Translations under genes and position numbers: made by a program
Assembly: GCF_020687045.1 (NCBI RefSeq)
Contig: NZ_JAJEPW010000004.1
Location: forward strand, 45,463 to 109,462
Length of the DNA stretch: 64,000 bases
Source of the DNA: Vescimonas cirricatena
GTDB lineage: Bacteria; Bacillota; Clostridia; Oscillospirales; Oscillospiraceae
Reading direction: 5' to 3'
In this document: piece after piece, positions 36,642 to 44,413 of the stretch
Numbering within the stretch: position 1 is the stretch's first letter
Layout: each line of letters opens with the position of its first letter
The notes under the pieces: generated by a model
Told to the model about the DNA's origin: nothing
The model's database searches: none
Seen by the model: the letters and a program-made list of their open reading frames with translations, nothing else

Positions 36642-37279
36642 CTATACGCCTTCCCGGAAGAAGCTGTTTTCAAAGCCCGGTGCCGGCAGGACCCGGACCT
36701 CCTCACCATCGGACACCCGAAGCGGTATCTCCCGGTTGAGCCAGCCGCTGGGCAGCGGAATGGGATCAGACTCCCCCACCCGATACATTAATGCCCCATC
36801 TGTATAGCTTCCGATAAACTGATCGCTCAGAGTCACCTGCAGCACAGTCTGAAGGCCATTGCGCTGCAGCGCGGCGGAATAGCGCAGCGGAATAAAGCAT
36901 ACGGCCTCACGCCCGGGTGTGTAATAAAGATGAACGATCCCGCCCGGAACCGCCATCATACTCCACACCTGGATGGTCTGGGGTGGATCCGCCTCAAATC
37001 CCCGGAACACAGGCATGGCATAGAAGGTCCCCTGCGTAACGCCGATGAGCCGATAGCCCCCTTTATCCATGGAGTGGCCATTATGCAGGCGCCGAAGCTC
37101 CTCCTCTGTCAGACCCAGCTTCTCCGGATCGGCCAGCGGAAGATTTTTCCCAGGCACAGGGTAAAGGCGTCCGCTCTGGGGCATTCCAGGCTTAATCCAT
37201 ACCGCCCGCTGCCCGGATCATAGTCCAACGTCAGATTGTTGATGCTGTACAGGTTCACATTCGGCCTTGTAATGGGCAT
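36642..37279 (-). CDS. Unknown protein requiring a -1 frameshift
   Basis: Translation starts at ATG 37279, with an excellent AAGGAGGAG before it, as MPITRPNVNLYSINNLTLDY. In that frame a stop follows at 37109. The coding signal continues in the -1 frame to 36642. The frames meet at G-GGA-AAA (minus strand, 37151-37145), a canonical -1 slippery heptamer. Shifting there gives ...CLGK-NLPLADPEKLGLTEEEL..., 212 residues. The downstream frame alone would start at ATG 37184 without a ribosome site. Either programmed frameshifting, a real inactivating indel, or a sequencing error in the A5 run explains it. Family unknown; no domain is recognised. Confidence 0.55.
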
Positions 37280-37283
37280 CGGC

Positions 37284-39161
37284 TCACTCCTCCTTCTTTG
37301 CTGCGGCAATTTCGTTGTAAAGAATATTTTCCGGATTCACCGGATAGACATAAAGCCTGTCCACATAGTCCTGCTGCGGGATCCGGAAGGCCGCGCCGGT
37401 ATTGTTCACGTTCTGGATCTGGGTTGGCTGGCTCAGCATGCAGAACAGCTGTCCGCCGCTGGGGGGAACCGTGGCCATCAGCCGGCCCGCAGTCTGCATA
37501 TTCAAATCGAACAGACTCTGGACTGCCACCCCATAGGCCGCACCGCCTCCGGCCATTCCCGCCCGGAATTGCAGCTCATCAAACAAGGAAAGCCGGAAAT
37601 TATCATCCTTATCCGCGATCAACCGGAATCGCTTCACCAACTGATCCAAGAGGCTCTCCACTGTGCTGCACGGCGTCAGGCGCATCATGTCCCGATACTC
37701 CGGCTGATTTGCCAGATTGGCAATCTCCTGTGTATAGGCCCTTCTGATGGTCTCATCAACGTTCCCCTGGGATTGCCGCAGCCCGTTCCGGGTCTCCGTC
37801 AGTGTGTTTCCGAAGTCCCTCGCATTTCTGCATACATCCTTCATAGCTGCGCAAAGCTGCCCCGCCAGGAAGCCGTACACCTCTGGCAGAACCTGGCTGC
37901 ATGCATAGCGATGCAGACGCTCTGCAAGCGTTCCCCTTCTCATGTTCATGGGCGTGTGCCAATCCGTGCGGGTCTCCAGATTGACGGCCTCCTGCTGCAA
38001 TGTGGCGTTCATCGCGCCGTAAGAAAGGCGGCTGCACAGAAGCTGCTTGAAATACTCCTGCACCCGTTCCGCATTTTCCTTCAGCTCCTGCACACACCGT
38101 CCATAATACTGGTTCACGCAGAGACCCCAGATATCCCCGACAGACGCCACCGCGTTTATCAGCTTGTCCCCGTCGATCGTATCCGACGGTCGGCCGCGGA
38201 GCCTTCCCAGGAATCCACGGGTCGGCGCGTCGGACAGGCTCTGCTCCAGCGCCTCCATCTCCTTGGTGTACGGGAGATACTGCAAAAATGTGGGCAGATC
38301 CGGCAGCAGCTCCTTCTCGTCTATGTACTCCCGGGACAGGCTGTCGTAGTCCTGCTGCGCTCCGCAGAGGGTCTCCTGGATGTTGGACTGTCCCCCGGCC
38401 GCACCGGCCTGCTCCAGGCACTCCGTGAGGATCTGTTCCATCGCCGCGCAGGCGATTTCATCCGTCTCCTTGACCTTTCTGTCCGCGCTGAGGCTCCACA
38501 CGGCGGAGGAACCGGCCCCCCAAATAGCTGCCTCCAGCCCCTGGCCCAACCGGTTGTCATCCTGCGAGTTGACGATCACCATCACGTTGGCAGCCGCCTG
38601 ATATCCCTCGGGGCCGCTGCCGGAGACATTTCCGTTTGTCAGGTCACTCTGCACGATCAGATGCTTCCCGTTTCTTTCGGCCCAGTCAACAACCGCCCGC
38701 AGCCGGCCGATCCTCTCCCGGTCCGAATTGAATACCTGCCGCACAAACAGAAAATAATATTCCGCCACGGTGACAGCCTGGCCAAAATCAGGCTGATGCT
38801 GCACCGCCTGGAAAAGCTCCGGGAACCTGTCATCCATCACGTCCCAGAAATAAGCCATTCTCAGCGTGCTGTTGCTTCCGAAGGCTCCCGGATTGCTGCG
38901 CATCGTGTAGAAGGCATCTCCCACGCGGTTTTCAAACCCCGCCTCATCCATGCAGTCCTCGGTTTTCAGCCAGCACAGCTGGTCCGCCGCAGCGGACCAG
39001 CAATCCTGATAGCTCCGTCGGACGGTCTCCAGGCACTCCTCAGCGCCCGCCCCCAAAACAATGTTCAGGAGCGGGGCGCTGATTCGCCTTGCTGCGCCGG
39101 AATTGGCCGCGCGGCCGGAAATCATACGGCTGCATGCTTCGATTGCACTTGCGTAAGTCAT
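37284..39161 (-). CDS. Large unknown protein of the accessory block (625 aa)
   Basis: The frame begins at 39257, but the ATG at 39161 follows GAGGGAGAGAAC and overlaps the upstream stop (ATGA). The 625-residue product has an alpha/beta N-terminal part (ISAPLLNIVLGAGAEECLE, VMVIVNSQDDNRLGQGLEAA) and a long helical middle and C-terminus (KELLPDLPTFLQYLPYTKEM, SLLDQLVKRFRLIADKDD). The N-terminal pattern vaguely recalls a nucleotide-binding Rossmann or tubulin-like fold, but no decisive motif is present. I do not recognise the family. It lies between another unknown protein and the frameshifted gene, in one unit with the GTPase genes. Confidence 0.6.
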   Translation of the reverse strand: MTYASAIEACSRMISGRAANSGAARRISAPLLNIVLGAGAEECLETVRRSYQDCWSAAADQLCWLKTEDCMDEAGFENRVGDAFYTMRSNPGAFGSNSTLRMAYFWDVMDDRFPELFQAVQHQPDFGQAVTVAEYYFLFVRQVFNSDRERIGRLRAVVDWAERNGKHLIVQSDLTNGNVSGSGPEGYQAAANVMVIVNSQDDNRLGQGLEAAIWGAGSSAVWSLSADRKVKETDEIACAAMEQILTECLEQAGAAGGQSNIQETLCGAQQDYDSLSREYIDEKELLPDLPTFLQYLPYTKEMEALEQSLSDAPTRGFLGRLRGRPSDTIDGDKLINAVASVGDIWGLCVNQYYGRCVQELKENAERVQEYFKQLLCSRLSYGAMNATLQQEAVNLETRTDWHTPMNMRRGTLAERLHRYACSQVLPEVYGFLAGQLCAAMKDVCRNARDFGNTLTETRNGLRQSQGNVDETIRRAYTQEIANLANQPEYRDMMRLTPCSTVESLLDQLVKRFRLIADKDDNFRLSLFDELQFRAGMAGGGAAYGVAVQSLFDLNMQTAGRLMATVPPSGGQLFCMLSQPTQIQNVNNTGAAFRIPQQDYVDRLYVYPVNPENILYNEIAAAKKEE

Positions 39162-40786
39162 GTTCTCTCCCTCATTTGCCGCGCGGCGTCCCGGCGGTTT
39201 ATCCGTTGATGATGTTTCCTGCGGCGTCCAGCTGGATAGAGCGGCACACCGCTGCAAAAGCGCAGAGCAAAAATGCGATTCTTCAGGCCGGTCTTGCGGA
39301 TATAAAACTGCGTATGAGAGGACCCAAATTGCTGGGCAGCGCTGCAGACAGCCGAAGCATTCGCAGGCACCGACAGACTGCTGCTGTCAAAGGTCACAGT
39401 ATTATTCCCTTGTCCCAGCGGGAAAGTCTGACTGCACCAAAACATGGGCTTTGCATCGTTATAGACGCCGTCCAGAATGTCATTGCTGACAGCCTGGGCC
39501 AGCTGCGCGGAATTGTGCCCGGTTTCCGGATACTTCTCGTACAGGTAATCCTCCAGGGAGCGATTCGTCTGATCCCGGAAAAGATCCACCATGAATTCGC
39601 TGATATACAGGCCGATCTTCCCGTCATCCCGACTCTTCCACTGCTTCGGATCCTTCATCAGATGCTCCGTAAAGTTCCGCACCAGCTGTGTGGCGTTCAA
39701 TTCGTCGATCGCCTCGTCCAATTTCGGTCTAATGTCCGACAGCTGCAAAATACGCTTGGTGTAACCGGAAGATGCACTGGCCGCAGAGGAATCCAGCCAC
39801 TGCTCATCCTCCTCAAAGGTCTCCAGCAGATTGTCCAGCACCTCCGTCAGCAAGGCAAAGTACCCGCTGTTCAGATTCTCCAGCTGCTCCCGGAATCTCC
39901 GCAGCGTGTTCTCCACGTCTGTGCATTCCCGCACATGGTTATAGGTCCTATAGTACTCTTTGACGCTGTCCACGTAGTCGTTATAGGCCCTCTTGTCGCC
40001 GATGCCAAAGAAACGATTCGCGCAGAAATTGGTGCTGGCCTGGACAATCCGGTCCGCCGCACTGTCCAGATACGACTGTTCGTCCCGTTTCTGTCCCTGG
40101 ATCTCCTGGATCGTGCCTTCTACAGCCGCCTTCAGGTCATCGCCGTTGCGGCTAAGCAGGAATGCCGCATAATAGGGGCCCAGTTCCGGATTCTTTGCAA
40201 TATCACACAGCTTCCGGAAGGTTCTGCCAATCAGGGAGTCATCCGTTGCATCTTCGTCCAGGAGGCTCTTGGGCAGTTCTCCCTCCAGCGCAGCGCGGTT
40301 TCTCCCGCGCTGCCCCTCACAGCGGGAGCACCAGTTGCGGGCCGCCGTGTCCCAGGGAGCCGCCCCCCCTCCCTTGGGCGGCATGACGCCTATGCTGATA
40401 TCCGGCAGCATCAGGTCCGGGCATCCGTGTGTCACGTCGTTGTACACTTGCTGGGCAGTCAGGCCAATGTCTTCCACCCAATCATCCACAACAGCCTTGG
40501 ACAGCTTCAATTGCAGCTGTTCCTTTCCCACCGCTTCCTTGAATCGGCGCATGAAGCCTGCCGCCAGATAGGTGGAGATCTGGGTCATGGGAATTTCCGC
40601 GCTTGCCGCTCCCAAAATATGATAGGACAGATTGGCGCCATGTTTGCGGCACAGCCCACCGACACCATTGCCCACATTGGCCAGATGCCCCCGCATGGTC
40701 AGGCCGTATTCCGGTGCCGGCGTACTGCTTCCATCCGCTGCGTTCTTGCTGGCAGCAGGAAGCTGCACCTCTGCCAGATAGGCCAT
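39158..40786 (-). CDS. Unknown protein of the accessory block (542 aa), possible C-terminal frameshift
   Basis: The start at 40786 (MAYLAEVQLPAAS) is chosen because AAGGAG lies six bases before it, inside a slightly longer open frame. Residues ~150-160 carry NWCSRCEGQ, a CxxC pair. The rest is helical. The last ~25 residues in this frame are Arg/His-rich and unnatural (GRRRKHHQRINRRDAA). Skipping one base in the T5 run near 39271-39275 gives instead LLCAFAAVCRSIQLDAAGN and a stop at 39199-39201, which looks far more protein-like. A one-base indel or sequencing error is therefore likely. I do not recognise the family. Confidence 0.55.
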   Translation of the reverse strand: MAYLAEVQLPAASKNAADGSSTPAPEYGLTMRGHLANVGNGVGGLCRKHGANLSYHILGAASAEIPMTQISTYLAAGFMRRFKEAVGKEQLQLKLSKAVVDDWVEDIGLTAQQVYNDVTHGCPDLMLPDISIGVMPPKGGGAAPWDTAARNWCSRCEGQRGRNRAALEGELPKSLLDEDATDDSLIGRTFRKLCDIAKNPELGPYYAAFLLSRNGDDLKAAVEGTIQEIQGQKRDEQSYLDSAADRIVQASTNFCANRFFGIGDKRAYNDYVDSVKEYYRTYNHVRECTDVENTLRRFREQLENLNSGYFALLTEVLDNLLETFEEDEQWLDSSAASASSGYTKRILQLSDIRPKLDEAIDELNATQLVRNFTEHLMKDPKQWKSRDDGKIGLYISEFMVDLFRDQTNRSLEDYLYEKYPETGHNSAQLAQAVSNDILDGVYNDAKPMFWCSQTFPLGQGNNTVTFDSSSLSVPANASAVCSAAQQFGSSHTQFYIRKTGLKNRIFALRFCSGVPLYPAGRRRKHHQRINRRDAARQMRERT

Positions 40787-40842
40787 AACATACTCCTTCA
40801 TTGTCGCTGTATGTCGTATATCGTTCGGTTTTCAGTAATTGC

Positions 40843-41571
40843 TTATCGGCGTCCGGGTGCCGCGTCAATGCGGATACCTGTGCGATTCTTTTCGTCTGCA
40901 TAGATCAGCGTCATTCCCGCATAGACATCTGTCTCCTTCAGTGCCATTCCATTGACGTAAAACGGAGTCTTGGAGCAGAACTTCAGCCGTCTGCCGGGCT
41001 TGGTGGCAAACCAGCACTGGTCCGCATTCAGGCCGCAGGGTCCGACCATAAAATAGCTCAGCTTGAGCTTGCCCCGAAAGCTGGCATGGCTCCGCGACAT
41101 ACCGGCACAGGAACGATCTAGGTTGACCACCTTCAGTTCCCCCTTCCACAGCGGGTGCGTTACACTCCAGATCGTGACACCCGCCACAATGATGCCCACC
41201 ACCACAGCCACCGCCAGCGTGATGAAAATGGCCAACGTCAGGTTGGTGACCTTAAACCGGAAGGTGATCTGTGTCTGTGCGCCCTGGGCGTCCACCGCAG
41301 CAATAACCAGATCGCCGCTGCGGCTCTTGCTGGTCTCCACGTTTAAGGTATCCCCATCGATGGCCGCGGTATCGCTGACCAGCTGAGACGATACGATCAC
41401 ATAATGCAGCGTATCACCCGGCGTATCGGAAAAATACTCTCCCAGCTTAAAGCTGCGGTGGCGGCCGGACACCGGCGTCACCACAACCTTTTCCTCCACC
41501 AACGTAACGCCGCCCACCGCCGTCGGCGGTGTGTTGCCGAAGTTCACCGCCGCGTCGCCGCTCTGGTGCAC
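40843..41571 (-). CDS. Cadherin-like/membrane protein, apparently N-terminally truncated
   Basis: A 242-residue remnant starting at GTG 41571, with an in-frame stop four codons upstream and no ribosome site. Residues ~10-100 look like a cadherin/Ig-like domain: TPPTAVGGVTLVEEKVV, then LGEYFSDTPGDTLHYVIVSS, DGDTLNV and SGDLVIAAVDAQGAQTQITF. A membrane segment follows (LAIFITLAVAVVVGIIVAGVTI), and the C-terminus, with FCSKTPFYVNGMALKETDVYAGM, is cytoplasmic and slightly FHA-like. A start at such a linker is unusual; I suspect an N-terminal extracellular domain (for example a VWA domain) has been lost at the block's edge. Confidence 0.5.
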   Translation of the reverse strand: MHQSGDAAVNFGNTPPTAVGGVTLVEEKVVVTPVSGRHRSFKLGEYFSDTPGDTLHYVIVSSQLVSDTAAIDGDTLNVETSKSRSGDLVIAAVDAQGAQTQITFRFKVTNLTLAIFITLAVAVVVGIIVAGVTIWSVTHPLWKGELKVVNLDRSCAGMSRSHASFRGKLKLSYFMVGPCGLNADQCWFATKPGRRLKFCSKTPFYVNGMALKETDVYAGMTLIYADEKNRTGIRIDAAPGRR

Positions 41572-41709
41572 CAGGCTGCTTTATTAGATATTCGCCATTC
41601 TCTTTAAATCGTAATTCAGCGCATTCAGAAACGCATTCACCCGCCCCGGCATAGGATGGAGTACCCGCGCCGGAGAAACGGCGGGGAATCTGTATGTGTG
41701 AGGTGCGCC

Positions 41710-41949
41710 ATGAACATACATAACGCCTCTGACTCCGGCGGCGGCTCCCTGCGGGACCTGCTGGGCCGGAACATCGGCCGCCGCGCGTCCGCCAGCTTCC
41801 TGGTGGGCTCGTACCGCCTGGTGCGGCAGGAGGGCATCCTGGAGGCCGTGGGCACGGACTATCTGGTGCTGCGGCAGGGGGATTTCTCCACCGGCTGCGA
41901 CCTGTACGCCCTGAAATTCATTGAATTTCACGACGATCCCCCGGCGTGA
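41710..41949 (+). CDS. Small GerQ/DUF2642-like protein
   Basis: A 79-residue protein whose core, LGRNIGRRASASFLV, then GILEAVGTDYLVLRQGD and LYALKFIEF, resembles the small beta-barrel found in the spore-coat protein GerQ and DUF2642 proteins (EGILEAAGxDHIIL). The N-terminus is Gly/Ser-rich. The frame is open 18 codons further up, but ATG 41710 begins the protein-like part; GAGGTGCGCC precedes it. A spore or surface role is possible but weakly supported. Confidence 0.5.
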   Translation: MNIHNASDSGGGSLRDLLGRNIGRRASASFLVGSYRLVRQEGILEAVGTDYLVLRQGDFSTGCDLYALKFIEFHDDPPA

Positions 41950-42001
41950 CCGTTGCGCCCGGCGGCGGATCGTGGTATGCTGGGGGCAGTGAGGTGAGGG
42001 G

Positions 42002-42340
42002 ATGTACTATGTCTATATGCTCTGGTGCCGGGACGACACCCTGTATACCGGCACGGCGGCGGACCTGTGCCGCCGGATGCGGCAGCACCGGGACGGCGGC
42101 GCCGCCTGCGCCCGGTATACCCGGTCCCATCCGCCCCGGGAGCTGGCCGGTGTCTGGCGCACGGAGGGCCGGGGAGAGGCCCTGCGTCTGGAATACGCCG
42201 TGAAGCGGCTGTCCCGGCAGGGGAAGCTGACGCTTCTGCATCGGCCGGAAACGGCGGCGGACCTTCTGCCGGGCGTCGCCGCCGAACCGGTGCCGGGCGT
42301 GACCCTCGCCATGTGTCTGGAGGGAGAATTTCATGAATAA
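42002..42340 (+). CDS. GIY-YIG nuclease-family protein (UPF0213)
   Basis: A 112-residue single-domain protein. YYVYMLWCRDDTLYTGTAAD holds the GIY-YIG equivalents (YVY...YTG), followed by the conserved arginine and histidine in RRMRQHRDG and the glutamate in LRLEYAVKRLSR. Family members are small DNA-acting proteins, mostly uncharacterised. AGGTGAGGGG precedes the start. Its end overlaps the dus start by eight bases, suggesting coupling. Confidence 0.88.
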   Translation: MYYVYMLWCRDDTLYTGTAADLCRRMRQHRDGGAACARYTRSHPPRELAGVWRTEGRGEALRLEYAVKRLSRQGKLTLLHRPETAADLLPGVAAEPVPGVTLAMCLEGEFHE

Positions 42341-43274
42341 GCTCTACGCCGCCCCCATGGAGGGGCTTACCGGTTACCTGTGGCGGCAGGTCCACGCCGC
42401 CCTGTTCGGCCCGGCGGACAAATACTTCACGCCCTTTCTTTCCCCCAACGCTACCCGCACCTTCCAGCGCAAGGAGCTGGACGAGATCGACCCAGCCCAC
42501 AACGCCGGGCTGTATGTGGTGCCCCAGCTGCTGACCAACCGGGCGGAGCACTTCCTGTGGGCCGCCGGTGAGCTGTACGCCCGGGGCTATCGGGAGATCA
42601 ACTTCAACCTGGGCTGCCCGGCGGGCACCGTGGCCGCCAAGCGCAAGGGCTCGGGCCTGCTGGCCTATCCCCAGGAGCTGGACCACTGCCTGGAGGAGAT
42701 CTTCGCCGGACTGCCCCGGGGGATGTCCGTGTCCGTCAAGACCCGCATCGGGAAAAATGACCCGGCCGAGTGGCCGGGCCTGCTGGCGATCTATCGCAAG
42801 TATCCCCTGTCGGAGCTGATCGTCCACCCCCGGATCCAGAAGGAGTTTTACAAGGGCGTCCCCCACCGGGACGCCTGGGCCGCCGTATCCGGCCCCTGGC
42901 CGGCGGTGTATAACGGAGACATCTTCACGCCGGAGGACGCCGCCGCCCTGTGCCGGGATTTCCCCGGAACGAACGCGGTGATGCTGGGCCGGGGCCTGAT
43001 GCGGGACCCCGCCCTGCTGCGGCGTCTGCGGGGCGGCCCCGCCGCCTCAGCGCAGGAGCTGCGGACCTATCACGACCGCCTGCTGGAGGCCTACCGCCAG
43101 CGGCTGTCCGGCGACCAGCCGGTGATGCACCGGATGTGGGAGCTGTGGGCCTACCTGTCCGCCGGATTCGCCCGGCCGGAGCCGTATCTCAAGCGTATGC
43201 GCAAGGCAAAGGGCCTCACCGAATATCAGGCCGCCGTGGACGCCCTGTGCCGGGAGCAGCGATATACAACATAA
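42333..43274 (+). CDS. tRNA-dihydrouridine synthase family protein
   Basis: A 313-residue FMN-dependent TIM barrel that reduces uridines in tRNA. The N-terminal KLYAAPMEGLTGYLWRQVH and INFNLGCPAGTVAAKRKGSG carry the FMN site and the catalytic cysteine (NLGCPA). SVSVKTRIG, LIVHPRIQKEFYKG and VYNGDIFTPEDAAAL follow in the standard order. GGAGGGAGAATTTC precedes the start. Which tRNA position it modifies cannot be assigned. Confidence 0.92.
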   Translation: MNKLYAAPMEGLTGYLWRQVHAALFGPADKYFTPFLSPNATRTFQRKELDEIDPAHNAGLYVVPQLLTNRAEHFLWAAGELYARGYREINFNLGCPAGTVAAKRKGSGLLAYPQELDHCLEEIFAGLPRGMSVSVKTRIGKNDPAEWPGLLAIYRKYPLSELIVHPRIQKEFYKGVPHRDAWAAVSGPWPAVYNGDIFTPEDAAALCRDFPGTNAVMLGRGLMRDPALLRRLRGGPAASAQELRTYHDRLLEAYRQRLSGDQPVMHRMWELWAYLSAGFARPEPYLKRMRKAKGLTEYQAAVDALCREQRYTT

Positions 43275-43275
43275 A

Positions 43276-43317
43276 AGACAGCACCGGAAACCTGGCGTTT
43301 CCGGCGCTGTCTTTTTT
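43276..43317. terminator. Terminator shared by dus and the phage module
   Basis: A 16-bp stem (AGACAGCACCGGAAAC, one mismatch) with a 5-base loop and a run of six T on the plus side. It separates dus from the convergent phage-like operon. Confidence 0.85.
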
Positions 43318-44395
43318 ACTCCGTCATGGGGATGTTATACTTCCCCATTAGCTTCTCAAATCGCCGCTTCTGCAGGGGCGTCATCCGGTCCCGGTACTGC
43401 AAAAACAGCTGCTTCACCCGGCCGGTGTCCCCCTGGCTGAGATAGGTGTTCATGGTCCGCTCCAGGCTCTCGCTGGCGGTGGAGCTCAAAGACGCCTTCC
43501 TACTGCCGCCGGAGGAGGAGCGGGCGCTGCCGCTCCTGGCGGCGGAGGCCTCCAGCTTCTGCTGGGCCAGGGCCGCGTCCTGTTCCTGCTTGGCCCGGCT
43601 GGCATAGTACTTCATCAGCGCCAGATAGTTGCTGTAGTCCTGCTTTTCCAGGGACTCGTACCGGTCCCGGGCCTGCCGGGAGGCGTCCTGCCAGTCCTCC
43701 ACCCGGTCCCGCCACTGGCCATAGGCGTCCTCATCCTGGCCCTGCAGCAGCTTATACTGATCCAGCAGCGCCTGACCCTGGGTCTCATACCGGTCCCAGG
43801 CATCCTGCTGCAGCTGGGGCACCAGCGCCGCCAGCTCCTGCATATAGCGGTTATACTCCTGCTGGCCCGCCTGCCGGGCATAGGAGGAGTCATAGCCGCC
43901 GGTCAGGCCCGCCGCCTGGCCCAGGGTGTCCTCCATGGCCGTCTGCCCCTGCCGCTGATACAGCCGGGCATAGCGCCGGAACATCTCGTCCCGGCTGGGG
44001 TCATAGGAAAAGGCCTCCCGGCTCTCCATCTGCCGCAGCAGATCCTCCATCCGGTCCGCGTAAGGGGAGGTGTAGTCCCCGGGCTGCCGGGCCGCCAGCT
44101 CCTCCCAGCTGCGCCGGGCCTCCTGGGTCTCCCGGGAGGGGGTATACCCCTTCTCCAGGCCCGCCAGCCGGTCCTGGGCAGACTGCAGCCCCAGGCTGGC
44201 CCAGGTCTTGCTGCCCGCCACGCCGTCCGGCGTCATGCCCGCCCGGCGCTGATAGTCCATCAGGGCGGCCCGGGTCTTTTCACCGAAGCCGCCGTCCACC
44301 TCCAGGGAATAGCCCGCCCGGTTCAGGGCCTGCTGCAGCCGCCGCACCTCCTGTCCGGAGGAGCCGTACCGTAACATGGGATAGCTTGATGCCAT
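43316..44395 (-). CDS. Phage-module protein with peptidoglycan-binding domain
   Basis: A 359-residue protein. Residues ~5-70 are a PG_binding_1 domain (YGSSGQEVRRLQQALNRAGY, VDGGFGEKTRAALMDYQRR, PDGVAGSKTWASL). The rest is glutamine/tyrosine-rich and helical (FSYDPSRDEMFRRYARLYQR, LTGGYDSSYARQAGQQEYN), a pattern I associate with phage virion genes in Firmicutes. It is the last gene of the morphogenesis operon. It may be an internal or tail-tip protein that contacts the cell wall at entry. No catalytic lysozyme domain is visible. Confidence 0.65.
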   Translation of the reverse strand: MASSYPMLRYGSSGQEVRRLQQALNRAGYSLEVDGGFGEKTRAALMDYQRRAGMTPDGVAGSKTWASLGLQSAQDRLAGLEKGYTPSRETQEARRSWEELAARQPGDYTSPYADRMEDLLRQMESREAFSYDPSRDEMFRRYARLYQRQGQTAMEDTLGQAAGLTGGYDSSYARQAGQQEYNRYMQELAALVPQLQQDAWDRYETQGQALLDQYKLLQGQDEDAYGQWRDRVEDWQDASRQARDRYESLEKQDYSNYLALMKYYASRAKQEQDAALAQQKLEASAARSGSARSSSGGSRKASLSSTASESLERTMNTYLSQGDTGRVKQLFLQYRDRMTPLQKRRFEKLMGKYNIPMTE

Positions 44396-44413
44396 ATCGT
44401 TCGTCCTTTCTTC

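Noticed and set aside
37284..39257. Longer version of the 625-residue protein, starting at 39257
   Set aside because: The extra 32 residues have no ribosome site and overlap the end of the upstream gene in another frame; ATG 39161 is better.
39158..40786. Calling the 542-residue protein a tubulin-like protein
   Set aside because: No GGTG nucleotide-binding signature is visible; the resemblance is only to gene neighbourhood.
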